Shown here: positions 43,420-53,465 of the stretch, piece after piece | Numbering within the stretch: the stretch's first letter is position 1 | Layout: every line of letters begins with the position of its first letter | NCBI GenBank assembly: GCA_028023455.1 | Contig: JAQFVV010000036.1 | Coordinates: forward strand, 7,685,576-7,749,575 | Length of the DNA: 64,000 bases | From: Epiperipatus broadwayi | Lineage: Eukaryota; Onychophora; Udeonychophora; Euonychophora; Peripatidae | Direction of reading: 5' to 3' | Program-made: the position numbers and the translations under genes | The notes under the pieces: model-generated | Databases searched by the model: none | Told to the model about the DNA's origin: nothing | Seen by the model: the letters and a program-made list of their open reading frames with translations, nothing else

Positions 43420-44780
43420 TTACAAAGTAGTACATACAGATATGTTTGAAATACTATTTACATTATTAATGTCAATGTAAGATATGGTTTTTATTATCCT
43501 TAAATAGTTTAAAGATAAAATATCAATATCTGAAAACTTTTTATTATATTCCAATTGCAATCTATGCAATGGTGAATTAATGGAATGTTTTAATACAGGT
43601 AAATAAAACAAATCATGACATCTAGAATTATAAGATGGAATCCTAATTGAAATTCTTGTGATTGCATATTCTAATGGTACAGTTCCATGTATTAATTGAA
43701 ATAAAAATGACATGTCCGTTAACAGTCTTTTATTATACATATTTTTTTTTTTTAGTATATATTTTATTTTTATAAATATATTTAAAATATATATTTGTTT
43801 GATTGTATGGATTCCAAACAATAGAGCTATAATGCAGAACAGGTACAATTAAAGTATAAATAGTAATCTATATATTTCTAACGTAAATTGAATGTTTGAT
43901 CTCAAAATCATGCCCATAATTTTAAGAGATTTATTAACTACTGTTTGAATATGCTTATTAAATGTATAATAACTTGTGAAAATAATACCCAAATCTTTCT
44001 GTTTAAATGTTTTAGCAATTTTGTTCCCATTAACATTATGTTTACCATTATTTATTGTTGTTTTCTTTGTGTAAAGACATTGAATTGCATTTTTTATTAC
44101 TTATTTGGATGTTATTGATATGGTACCAATCACAAAAAGTATTAATAACTGAAACACAGGCTTAATTTTGCAATATTTTATGATCATTTTTATGTCTGAT
44201 CTCTAATATCTGCATAACATAATATATTTTTCTCAGTTATGGCAGAAGCTAAATCAGAAGTATAATGGGACTTAAAATACTTTCTTGGGGTATTCCACAC
44301 TCATAAGTGATCATAAAAGAAGATAATTATTTCTATTGCTAAGAAAAGACTTTAACAGTTTTAAAAGATTAATTGATAATCCAATGTTATTTGCTTTCAT
44401 TAATAAAATATTATGATCTACTTTATCAAAAGCTTTAGATAAGTCAAAGTAAATAACATCAAGTTGACTTTGAGAATCAATAACTTGTGTTATAACATCT
44501 GATATGTGTAACAAATTTGTTTCAATAGATCTTCCTGGTAGAAAACCATATATAAATGGAGTAATATTTTTTAATTGATATATAATCCTATTATAAATTG
44601 ATTTTTCAAATATTTTACCACAAATTGGTAATAAAAAGATAGGTCTACAATTACATATATCTGATTTTCCCCCAGATTTATGAATTGGACTTATTTTTGC
44701 AATTTACCAACATTCAGGAAAAATAGATGTTTTTAGAGCCAAGTTAAATATATATATTAAAATAGGAGGTAAATTATTAT
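43420..44780 (-). pseudogene. LINE-h reverse transcriptase
   Basis: Begins in the RT fingers near 44780 (LIYIFNLALKTSIFPECW, then CNCRPIFLL). Motif A is QLDVIYFDLSKAFDKVDH (44311-44514). Motifs B and C, around 44240-44300, are badly decayed. The C-terminal part is frame 43420-43848 (LLTDMSFLFQLIHGTVPLE, LHRLQLEYNKKFSDI), matching the C terminus of LINE-g. Frameshifts and deletions near motif C show it is dead. Confidence 0.75.
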
Positions 44781-45490
44781 TTTTTATAATTTTTGTAAAT
44801 TTTCAATGTTACTTTCTTTTTTCATTTTTCTTTGCACGCGTTTTTTTTCCATTGTGTAGCACCTAAGGCTATTTAATGTTACATTACAATGTTTGATTTA
44901 TAGAATTATAGGTTTTGAATATTGTTTTTTTTTTAATTATAATACTGATTTAGTATATGCTGCTGAAAGATCGGAGTAAGCTTTTGAAAGTAGCATTTAT
45001 TATTTTTCTAATTATCTCTATATAAAGAGTTTTTGTAAATATCATTTACGTTTTTTTTTTAAAATGTCTTAACATACATTAATTGTTTAAGATTTTCTAT
45101 TACAATATTTGATTATCACTATATAAATTAGCGTTTTTGGTTTATTTTAAAGGATTTTGTAATTTTTTAAATTTTCTATGTTACTTTCTTTTTTCACTTT
45201 TTTTTCGTCCACTTTTTTCCGTTGTGTACCATCTTAGGCTATTTAACTGCCCATGTTCCTCTCTTTGCCTGCACTGTTTTAAGCGTAGTGCCTCAGGCTA
45301 TGTAATTTCCACATCACTTTCTTCCCACCACCCTTTTTTAATTATTGTGCCTTAGGCAATTTAATTTTTTTAAAACCTGGGTGTTTCTAGTCAATGTCAT
45401 TTATCGCTTGCATTTGCCAGCAGCGTTTTTGGGTGTTTTCAAATTCACAATGGCCGCCAAGTGCATACTCTATCAGCACTATGTAATGTT
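44780..45490. repeat. unidentified repeat-rich insert in LINE-h
   Basis: This 0.7-kb stretch does not match LINE sequence and sits where the LINE-h endonuclease-RT linker should be. It contains at least four degenerate copies of a unit ending in TGTGxACCxTAGGCTATTTAA (near 44850-44875, 45220-45248, 45285-45310 and 45340-45362); the last three are spaced about 60 bases apart. The stretches 44780-44880 and 45150-45250 are alignable over about 100 bases. It may be a satellite-like element or a nonautonomous transposon with internal repeats; the family is unknown. Confidence 0.55.
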
Positions 45491-45499
45491 TATCCATGA

Positions 45500-46094
45500 T
45501 TATTGTATACATTGTTGATCTGTTTTAAATTCAAAAATGTAAGTAATTGCATCAAATCATTTAATTTGATATTATTGTGATAAACATTGTTTCCATAATA
45601 TGCAATGTTCAAATCTCCCTTAATTAATATTTTCTGCTCATATGAAACTAGAAATAACTCTAAACTTCATTTCAAATATTTCTGTAAAACATTAGGTGGA
45701 ATATATATATATTTCCCAATAACAATTTAGAATTATTTAATTCACTTTCAATCCATACTGCATCAAAAGGAAATCTGGAATATGTATACATTTACAGTTA
45801 TTTCTTAAAAGCAACTAATACATTTACGCCTCTTGTAGCTATAGATATTGGTCTATCATTTCTAAAAACATTATATCTATCATGTATTAAATATTCATTA
45901 TATATGACTTCTTTTAGCCATATCTCTGGTAAACAAATAATGTCGCATCCTTCTGTTAAAATTTTATGTTTACTTTTACATAACTTTGTTCGTAATCCTC
46001 TTATATTTTGTAAGTAAATAGTTAATAGTTTATTATCCACCAGAATGTACAGATTGTAATTGTAATACCTTATCATGTCTAATTTGCATGTCAT
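45500..46094 (-). pseudogene. LINE-h endonuclease
   Basis: Contains LTIYLQNIRGLRTKLCKSK, GCDIICLPEIWLKEV (catalytic Glu position kept, neighbouring Thr changed to Pro), NDRPISIATRGVNVLVAF, and in later frames KILIKGDLNIAYYGNN (GDFN changed to GDLN) and LTFLNLKQINN near 45500. Inactivated by frameshifts and by loss of the C-terminal catalytic region at the 45490 junction. Confidence 0.72.
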
Positions 46095-46131
46095 TTACCT
46101 CTTTGGTAGTATCATTTTCATTCAAAGAATT

Positions 46132-47769
46132 CTATTTATGTAATTTTCCATAAAAAGTAAGTAATACAGATCCATACGGCCAAGGCTCTGGGTTCATCAT
46201 ATGTTCTATATATTGTTTATCTACTAAAATGTAAAAAGATGCATATTTTTTATTTTCAGATGGCATTTTATAACAAACAACTGAAGTTTTAAGTTTATCC
46301 GTTAGATGATTAATAATATTTTTCTCATTCATTGTTATATTCTCGTGACAAAATTTTTTTTTATAAATAATTCTTGGTTTTACAGCCAAAATATTGTGAT
46401 TTTCTTGAATTCCCATTATGGCTATTTTATTTGATTTCTTTCTGTTAGTTTTCTTTTTATATGCTACTGTAATAAAACCATCGTTAGTATCTTTACTTTC
46501 TTCATTCTGTATCATTAATTTAGTATCTGTATCAATTATTTTTATGTATATTTGTAATTTTATTTCCATTATTAGTATCATTTTTATTATTATTACTCTT
46601 ATCATTATCTTTTGATGTTACTACATCTGCCCAGGTTTAGCATTATTATTTGCATTTGTATGCATTTTGAATTTATTAGTGTTATAAGATTTTTTATCTA
46701 TATCAGCAGAAATCACATAGGTTTTATTATTAATAAATTTATCATTGCCAACTTGTTTACTATATTTTCCCTTGTTTTTAATTATTTGAGGTTTATTCTC
46801 TTTAACTTTTTTGTCACTAAGTGTCATTCCTGGCTTAACAATACTTTTTATAATATTAGTATCAGTTTTATCAGTTTCATATCTTACCTGATTAAGTTCT
46901 TTTTGTTCAGTCAAATTTATTAGCACTTCTTTTAAAAATAAATTTTCTTTAGATAAATTATCTAATTTTTGTTCAATTGTAACTACATGACATAAAAGGG
47001 ATTTGAAACTTAACAAATGTGCTTACAAAAATCAATATTATTAATAGATCCTGCTATTTCTTCCTCCAAATTAAATGTATTATTTGAAGAATTTTTTAAT
47101 GTAATATTATCTTCATTATCAATGATATTAAAATCAGTTTGTATATCAAAATTAAAAGTAACCTCGTCTTTCAACTTAGTCAGGTCAGAATCTATTCCAT
47201 TACATGCAGGGCATTGATAACAATTATTCTCATTCAATTTAAGCATATTTAAGTCTATTGAACTTAATTTTAGACATTTTCCATGAAATCTCCTAGAACA
47301 AATTCCAGAGCAAGTTATAGATAATTGTTCATTAGTAATATCAGAAAAACAAAACTGACATTTTTTTGCAATTAGTATTATTATTATTACTATTATCCTG
47401 TGTGACTTGAGCAGTTATTTTATTTTTTTGTTTAATAGTTGATTGCTTAATTCTATTAAATTCAATATCTTGTTTGAGTTGATCAGATATTTTATTTTCT
47501 CTAGTATCAAGAGTAATATCTTTGTTCTCCAGTGATGTTTATCCTACTAAAGTAGTTTCAAAAAGCTCCATTTTGTTTTCAACATTTGAGTTATTATTAC
47601 ATTTTTCACATATATAACATTCTATTTCTTCATTTTTATGCTGAAATGTCACAGATGGTTTTAAACATGATTCATGAAACTTTTTATTACATATATTGCA
47701 CTTAATTCTTGCTTGCTTACCAAAAATAAGTCCATTGCATAAAGCACATGGTGTTCTACCCATAGTCAA
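46132..47769 (-). pseudogene. LINE-h ORF1 with PHD-type finger
   Basis: Starts at 47769 with MTMGRTPCALCNG. Residues 8-56 form a C4-H-C3 cluster: CALC, CNIC, KFHESC and CYICEKC, a PHD-like finger typical of ORF1 in several CR1/Jockey-group LINEs. The next frames are an acidic, Asn-rich middle (47010-47246), a possible coiled coil with heptad-like Leu/Ile (46900-47016, TIEQKLDNLSKENLFLKEVL) and the conserved C-terminal domain (46132-46605; YASFYILVDKQYIEHM ... GSVLLTFYGKL). Four frames are needed, so it is a pseudogene. The coiled coil suggests multimer formation, as in other LINE ORF1 proteins. Confidence 0.8.
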
Positions 47770-47943
47770 AATTCTTCTTCTTTATTTTATATTTTCTGCT
47801 GATATTTTAAAATTCAATTTAAAATTGAATTAGTATTAATGCAGATTTAATATAGTTTTGACTATTTTTTTTATTATTTCTATTTTTGATTGTTAAAATG
47901 TCAATATATTTCAGATGTTATAAAATGAAAAATTCTTTTTTTT

Positions 47944-47993
47944 AATAATAATAATACTAATAATAACAATGACAATAAGAATAATAATAATAA
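47944..47993. repeat. (AAT)n microsatellite tail of LINE-i
   Basis: Imperfect AAT run between the 5' end of LINE-h and the 3' end of LINE-i. It lies directly beside the family 3' signature at 47994-48040. Confidence 0.85.
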
Positions 47994-48133
47994 TTTAATT
48001 CATTTATTTAAGAGCTAAACAGCAGCATAAAGCCAATTACAGTTTGCACATATAATAAAAGTGAAAATAAAATATAGAACATAAAATGAAAATATAAATG
48101 TATACATAATAAAGTAAAATTTAAAAGACAAAA

Positions 48134-49756
48134 TCAAACATAACATTTAAGTTTAATAAGATTACAAATTTTTTTATAATCAATGTCACACAGATTAAGG
48201 TTACTCCCAATCTGATTATATAAAGAGGGTAACCTAAATAAAGGAGAAAATTTAAGAATATTAGAATGACATGTTTGAATCTGATATACAGAAATAGACC
48301 TAGTATCATAACTCAAAGACCTAATTGAAATAGGTGAAACTATATCTGATAAAATAACTTGTTTATTAACAATTTTATAAAAATATTTCAAATCCCTATA
48401 CTTTCATCTAGATGAAAGATTAATCATTTTACCCTCTCAAGAAACATATTTAAAAAACTTCTTAGAAATACACTGCAACAAGTTACATCCTTGCCAAGAA
48501 CTAGGGTTCCAAATTATTGAACCATATTCAATAATTGGAAGAACCAATGAAAAAAAAAATTTCCGTTTAGTATCATTACTGAACTGATAACCATGTCGAA
48601 GAATGGCACCCATAACCTTAAAAGTCTTACCAACAATCATTTCAAGATGAGGAGTAAAAGATCCATTACAAGAAAACATAATTCCAAGATCTTTTTGACA
48701 TTTAACTGAAATAATTTTATGAGAATTTATATAATAACAAAATTGTAAAACTTCAGATTTTTTGGAATAAAAAGGAGCATTTATTAAAATTAACTGTCAT
48801 GTTATTTAACTCACACCAAGCACTAAAGTTATCAATATCCTTCTGAAGGAGAACACAATCGTTAACTGATATAATTCTTCTAAAAATCTTACAGTCATCA
48901 GCATAGCTTAACAGAAAAGAATATCTCAAGCAATCCTTAAGATCATTAACGTAAACATTAAACAGCATGGGTGCTCAAATACTACCCTGTGGAACACCTA
49001 AATTGCATTCAAAATTAAATGAAACCTTATTATTGAATTTAATATATGCTGTATGACTACACAGAAATGATTGAAACCAATATACAAGTTTAGTAGAGAA
49101 ACCTATTTTATGTAATTTATGAAGTAAACACTGTGATAAACTTTATCAAAGGCTTTTGACAAATCAAAATAAATAACATCTAGTCTTTGACGATCCTCAA
49201 TTACATGAGCTATATGACTATAAATTATCAGTAGATTATTATCAATTGATCTATTAGGACTAAAACCATGTTGAGAAGAAGAAATTATCCTACCCACATC
49301 TGAAATAATTTTATTATAAACACATCTCTCAAAAATTCGTGCAATGGTATGCAAAACAGAAATCGGTCTATAATTAGAAACACAATCTCGATCACCATTT
49401 TTGAAGATTGGAATCATTTTAGCACATTTCAAAACACTAGGAAAAGTACAAGAATTAAGAGACAGATTTAAAACAAAGGCACGAGGTACTGCAATAAATT
49501 CGGCTAGCCCCTTATAAATAAAAGAAGGAATATTATCATATCCTAAACTAGAGTGAGTCTTAAGCCTCCTAATAGCTACAATAACATCTTCCCTAGAGAT
49601 ATGATCAATTATACATTTAGCACTAGACAAATTGCCAGGAAATGTGATTTTAGAATTAATCCCATGTTGTGAAGAATATAACTCTGCAAAATGTTGAGAA
49701 AAATCATCTGCATTTAATGCAGAACCATGAGTTGTTTGAACTTTTTTTTTACCCAA
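48134..49756 (-). pseudogene. LINE-i reverse transcriptase
   Basis: The 217-codon frame 49103-49756 carries LGYDNIPSFIYKGLAE, IPIFKNGDRDCVSNYRPISV and motif A RLDVIYFDLSKAFDKVYH. Motif B follows near 49000 (GVPQGSI-like, broken). Motif C lies in frame 48753-48968, LLSYADDCKIFRRIISVNDC, with the Jockey-type downstream residues LQKDIDNFSAWCELNNM. Frames 48437-48679 and 48134-48391 carry the thumb and C terminus. Catalytic residues remain, but at least three frameshifts break the protein. Confidence 0.82.
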
Positions 49757-49811
49757 GCCTGAATTATTATCAAAATTCCAGAATTCTCTAGGATTAGAAG
49801 AAATATTAATT

Positions 49812-50673
49812 TCAATTTTTTATATACTCTTGTACATCTCTTTTATAGATATATTTAGCCAATCTTCTAAAATTGATAAAGTTATTATAATAAATTATAT
49901 TCTGTGTCTTAAAATAGAGTCTATGATGGTAAGATTTCCATTTAATAATCTTAATAAGAGTATATGAAAACCAAGGAGGATAACCTTTGTTAAAAGACAA
50001 TTTATTAGGAATATATACATCAGTAAAACCATTAAAAATTCTCAAAAAATAATCCAAGCAAAAATTCACATCGTTAATTAGGAAAAATTATTCCAATCGA
50101 CTTCAGAAATTCTTCTACAAAGATAAACATAATTACCCCTCCCATAATCCCTTTTCACAACATTAGAACAAGTAATTTTAGAATAACACATCTTAATATA
50201 AAATTCGATACGTGGATGATGAGCATCAATTAGAAAAGTAACAGAGACAAAGTGAAAATTACTAACTATTGGTACATAACACAATCTAAAGTATACTGAA
50301 AATTATTAACAAAAGGATTATATTGTTGAAGCCCCAAAAATTTGCAAAATCTAAGCATTGTTAAAGCTTTCTGAGATAATAAAGAATAATGCGTAATCTT
50401 ATCCTTAAATAAATCAGAAATATTCAAATCATCAACAATGATAATATTATTAAATCTAATCAAAAAGTCTTCAAGTGCTGTCAAGAAGTAATCAAGCTCT
50501 AAAAGTGAGATATTAGGTTTAAAATAAATATTTCCCAGTGTACATTTAAAATTATGATCTATATAAACTTCACACCATGTAGATTCACATACAGAAGAAG
50601 TAAAACATAGATCTTTATATAAAACATTTTTGTTGATAGCAATAAGAGTACCACCTTCTCTAGCTGCATATTC
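49812..50673 (-). pseudogene. LINE-i endonuclease and linker, truncated
   Basis: From 50673: YAAREGGTLIAINKNVLYKD, SSVCESTWCEVYI, then LEDFLIRFNNIIIVDDLNIS, where the usual GDFN is DDLN, and FLGLQQYNPF ... YTLDCVMY. The linker VYIPNKLSFNKGYPPWFS is at 49812-50069. The N-terminal strand with the catalytic Glu is missing because of the truncation. Confidence 0.75.
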
Positions 50674-50694
50674 TAATAATAATAATAATAATAA
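50674..50694. repeat. (AAT)n microsatellite
   Basis: Seven AAT units exactly at the 5' truncation point of LINE-i. LINE-i may have inserted into a pre-existing AAT tail. Confidence 0.85.
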
Positions 50695-50758
50695 ATAAAA
50701 AATATTAACTTAAAAATGAATTTAAAAAAGAGAAGTTATAAATAAATATAATAAAAAT

Positions 50759-50804
50759 AAGCTAAACGTTTTCGAGATCCATGCCTCATAATCATAGCTT
50801 TCTT
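50759..50804 (-). ncRNA. hammerhead-like RNA fold in PLE-2 3' region
   Basis: Minus strand: outer stem AAGCTA/TAGCTT, joining strand TGATTAT, inner hairpin GAG-GCATGGAT-CTC, then GAAAACGTT. The stem sequences differ from those of the other copies but pair perfectly, while the joining strand and the GAAAACGTT are shared. The canonical G8 of a hammerhead is not present. Confidence 0.45.
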
Positions 50805-50852
50805 AAAAATACATAATAAAATATATATAAAGATATATAAAATTAGCACGTG

Positions 50853-51419
50853 TTACGTGGACCATTTCTTCGATATATCAAAGCAAGTGTCTTTTCTATT
50901 TATAGCATTAATATTTTCATTAATATAGAATGCTTCTTTTATTTTCCTCTTATGATCATTTGATTCAGTGCATAAAATTACAGGATTGGAAGGAATAAAA
51001 TTGTGTCCAGATTTCATGGAATGCTCCAAAAATACAGAAGATATATTGTTGTTCTTCTGAGCTCTCTTGTAAGTGTACATGTGTTGAGCAAGCCTAGTAT
51101 TAACAGTAGTTTTAGTTTCACCATAATATACAGCAAGACATTTTTCTTGAGGACATGAAATGGAATAAACTACATGTGGGGTGAATGAACGATCAATATG
51201 ATCTTTTGAGTTGTTGATCAATCTATTGGAATTAGGAGGAGTTCTAAATCCAATTTTAAACTTATTGAATAATGCTTTAGTTAATTTGTTAGATATTTTG
51301 GAAATGTAAGGAATAGTAATTCTAGGAATTTGAACACATGGTACAACACTATTTATTTTATTATGGAATTTAGAAATATAATTTTTAATAGACCAGAGTT
51401 TAAAACCTGCTTTCATCAA
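50853..51419 (-). CDS. GIY-YIG nuclease domain, Penelope-like (PLE-2)
   Basis: 188 open codons, no internal lesions. The linker ITIPYISKISNKLTKALFN is followed by FRTPPNSNRLINNSKDHID and the nuclease motifs VVYSISCPQEKCLAVYYGET, TTVNTRLAQHMYTYKRA, and KIKEAFYINENINAINRK with the catalytic Glu and the conserved Asn-Arg. All nuclease residues are kept, so this domain could fold if expressed. No RT is attached. It belongs to a different lineage from the 6.3-kb copy and is closer to PLE-3. Confidence 0.85.
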   Translation of the reverse strand: MMKAGFKLWSIKNYISKFHNKINSVVPCVQIPRITIPYISKISNKLTKALFNKFKIGFRTPPNSNRLINNSKDHIDRSFTPHVVYSISCPQEKCLAVYYGETKTTVNTRLAQHMYTYKRAQKNNNISSVFLEHSMKSGHNFIPSNPVILCTESNDHKRKIKEAFYINENINAINRKDTCFDISKKWST

Positions 51420-51439
51420 ATCTTTAATAAAATTATTCC

Positions 51440-51990
51440 TAGATCTCTTTGATGATCATTTGTTATAATTTTAGAGTCACCAATATAATAGGAAAACCTT
51501 AAGATTTCAGATTTTCTAGAGTAAGAGACAATGGAGCACTTATCCATATTTATATCTATATAATTATATTCACACCAATTCAAGAAATTATCTATATCAC
51601 TTTGAAGTAAAAAACAGTCATTAATAGAATAAATATGCCTAAAAATTTTGCAATCATCTGCATAACATAGAAAATGTGAAAATTTAATGCATGTTTTTAG
51701 TCATCAATGTATATATTAAATAATAATGGTGCAAGAACACTGCCTTGAGGTACCCCAGTGAAGCAGTAATATGGTAATGACAATTTATTATTAAACCTCA
51801 CACAAGACATTCTATTCTTAAGAAAAGAGTCAAACCAATTAATTAATAATTTGGAAAAACCTAACCTACAAATCGGAAAAAGAATTTTATGATTAACTGT
51901 ATCAAAAGCCTTGGGCATATCAAAATAAACAACATCTAACCTAGATTGATTCTCAATTGAATTTGAATGTAAAACTTTAATATGTTAGAA
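51440..51990 (-). pseudogene. LINE-j reverse transcriptase, palm region
   Basis: Resumes LINE-j on the far side of the nested element PLE-4: HIKVLHSNSIENQSRLDVVY, then motif A YFDMPKAFDTVNH, motif B TGVPQGSVLAPLLFNIYIDD and motif C CYADDCKIFRHIYSINDC near 51660. It continues to IGDSKIITNDHQRD at about 51450, where PLE-2 sequence takes over. The thumb and C terminus are missing. Confidence 0.8.
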
Positions 51991-52084
51991 TTAAATATGC
52001 ACACATTAATTATAAATTATAATTCGGGTATGATATAAGAAACATTATCTTCAATCATTCTATGACAAATATCAACAATTTATT

Positions 52085-52130
52085 AATTCTCCGAACGTTT
52101 TTGAAGGCTTACCCTTCATTATCAAGAAGT
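52085..52130 (-). ncRNA. hammerhead-like RNA fold in PLE-4 3' region
   Basis: Minus strand: TTCT, joining strand TGATAAT, hairpin GAAGG-GTAAG-CCTTC, then AAAAACGTTCGG and AGAA. Compared with PLE-1 the outer stem is weakened and GAAA has become AAAA, so this copy looks decayed. Confidence 0.4.
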
Positions 52131-52249
52131 ACAAAATCTCTTATCATTCTCCAATGATATACTGATATGCAGATATTCGAACTGAACTAGGTGAATATGC
52201 AAATTAGACTCTGAGCGCCTCCACTCACCATTTTTTGACAAGGCTTAAA

Positions 52250-53136
52250 ATGACTCCCTTTTGTTCAATGCGTGCTCATCCGAGATGATGAAACACGCCT
52301 CCTTAATCTTCCTTCGCAAATCACTCCGTTCCTTACATAATACTTTCTGTCCATCTGGTCTGCACAAATGACCCGCAGCTATTGCATGCTATACAAAAAT
52401 TGAAGGGTGGGATGCATCAGCTAAAGCCCTATTGTATGAATACACATGTTGGGATAATCTAACTTGAACAGATGTCTTCGTCTTCCCATAATATGCAGCC
52501 TGGTAGTTGTTTCCGCTACATGCAATTTTGTAAACTGCCTGCTAGCTTGCACCGGAAGAATATAATCTTTGGTATTGTTTAAACACCTATTCAAATTAAG
52601 GGGCGAACGAAAACACACACAGAACTCCGAGCAAAAGATCATCCGCATTTTCCTATAAATATTTCAGATATATGGGAGCAAAATTCATGGTTTATCTTGT
52701 TTAACCACGTAATTGGGTCTTCTTTTAAATTTTTCAATTATATTATCTATGGCTCGATGATTATATTGTGCCTTAATGAGCTCATTTCTATAAGTTTCAA
52801 TGTTGCTTCTTTTGTCATCTTCAAAACTACTCAAACAGCTATTTCTATGTAAAAATGATTTGAGGCCAGCAAATTTATGTTTATCTGGTGTATTTGATAA
52901 GTAATGTATATGACCTCTGATGTTAATAGGCTTAATGTTCATTTTTATAATAAAAGCGATCTGCCTCAATCATTACTTGTAGGTCCAAATATTTAATACT
53001 GTTTGATGCTTCTTCCTGACTTACATTTATGTTAAGGCCTGATGCTGTTATAAGGTCAGCTTTAATATTCTCCATGGTTTCCTCCGGAGTGGCTATAAAG
53101 ATATCATCCACATACCTAGCATAAATTGAAATGTGA
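52250..53136 (-). pseudogene. Penelope-like protein: RT motif C to GIY-YIG, frameshifted
   Basis: Starts IYARYVDDIFIATPEETMEN (RT motif C with the YVDD box), then SNSIKYLDLQVMIEADRFYY. A frameshift near 52960 leads to MNIKPINIRGHIHYLS and HKFAGLKSFLHRNS. A further frameshift leads to FRSPLNLNRCLNNTKDYILP and a damaged GIY-YIG domain near 52260-52560. The last nuclease helix (EACFIISD-like, near 52290) is degraded. Non-functional. Confidence 0.75.
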
Positions 53137-53465
53137 TCAAAAATAGTTAGCAAATTTGTTTCAATGGACCTATTAGGCAAAAATCCATGCTGCTCTGATG
53201 CCAAAACCTTAGAGACCTTCAAGATAATTTTATTATATAAACATCTTCCAAATATTCGAGAAACAGTGTGTAGAATTGAAATAGGCCTATAGTCACTTAC
53301 CAAATCTCTAGATCCTTTCTTAAAAATAGGAACAACTTTAGCAATTTTAAGGGATGTAGGAAAAGTACCATTTGCTAAAGAGCAATTAAAAATATGCAAA
53401 AGAGGAGAAGCAATGTATTCAGCACATCCTTTATAAATGAAAGCTGGAATATTGTCAAGGCCCAC
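52932..53465 (-). CDS. chimeric frame: LINE RT fingers joined to Penelope-like RT motif C
   Basis: 177 codons reading without interruption from LINE-j into PLE-4. Residues 1-113 are LINE RT fingers (GLDNIPAFIYKGCAEYIASP, IPIFKKGSRDLVSDYRPISIL, GFLPNRSIETNLL). From about residue 114 the sequence is the Penelope-like YVDD motif and following block (IYARYVDDIFIATPEETMEN). The join is where PLE-4 inserted. The fusion is a by-product of the insertion; there is no sign that it is expressed. Confidence 0.8.
   Translation of the reverse strand: MGLDNIPAFIYKGCAEYIASPLLHIFNCSLANGTFPTSLKIAKVVPIFKKGSRDLVSDYRPISILHTVSRIFGRCLYNKIILKVSKVLASEQHGFLPNRSIETNLLTIFDHISIYARYVDDIFIATPEETMENIKADLITASGLNINVSQEEASNSIKYLDLQVMIEADRFYYKNEH

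Larger units (their letters stand above)
43340..47940 (-). mobile_element. CR1/Jockey-group LINE with complete ORF1 region (LINE-h)
   Basis: Minus-strand LINE running from 5' untranslated sequence (47770-47940) through ORF1 (46132-47769), endonuclease (45500-46094) and RT (43420-44780) to an (ATT)n tail. About 0.7 kb of unrelated, repeat-rich sequence (44780-45490) replaces the endonuclease-RT linker. The coding parts are broken by frameshifts. Its ORF1 start, with a PHD-type finger, serves as the reference for the fragments at 36290 and 16800. Confidence 0.82.
47944..50673 (-). mobile_element. CR1/Jockey-group LINE, 5'-truncated (LINE-i)
   Basis: Endonuclease, linker, RT and 3' end with (AAT)n tail on the minus strand. 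Homology ends at 50673, inside the N-terminal endonuclease (YAAREGGTLIAINK), next to another (AAT)n run, so the element is 5'-truncated and has no ORF1. Coding frames are long but shifted. Its RT is closest by eye to that of LINE-j. Confidence 0.82.
50740..51440 (-). mobile_element. Penelope-like retroelement, 5'-truncated (PLE-2)
   Basis: Second Penelope-like family in the window, lying between LINE-i and the broken 3' side of LINE-j. It contains the linker after the RT, a GIY-YIG nuclease (50853-51419) and a 3' region with the hammerhead-like fold. Homology to Penelope-like protein begins at about 51440 (IKDLMKAGFKLWSIKN), so the RT is absent. LINE-j sequence stops at the same point, so this insertion is tied to loss of the LINE-j 3' end. 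No target duplication seen. Confidence 0.8.
51991..53136 (-). mobile_element. Penelope-like retroelement inside LINE-j (PLE-4)
   Basis: Same subfamily as PLE-1 at 6.1 kb: the 3' untranslated regions and proteins align throughout. It splits the LINE-j RT between the fingers (TIFDHI) and the segment before motif A (HIKVLHS); the flanking LINE bases ACATTT and ACATAT may be a decayed target duplication. The 5' end is truncated just before the RT motif C (YARYVDDIFIATP). The protein is broken by frameshifts (52421-52648, 52685-52969). Confidence 0.85.

Noticed and set aside
45137-45355. 72-codon Phe/Leu-rich plus-strand frame resembling a membrane protein
   Set aside because: It falls in T-rich repeat units of the block in LINE-h; hydrophobicity is a by-product of TTT/CTT runs.
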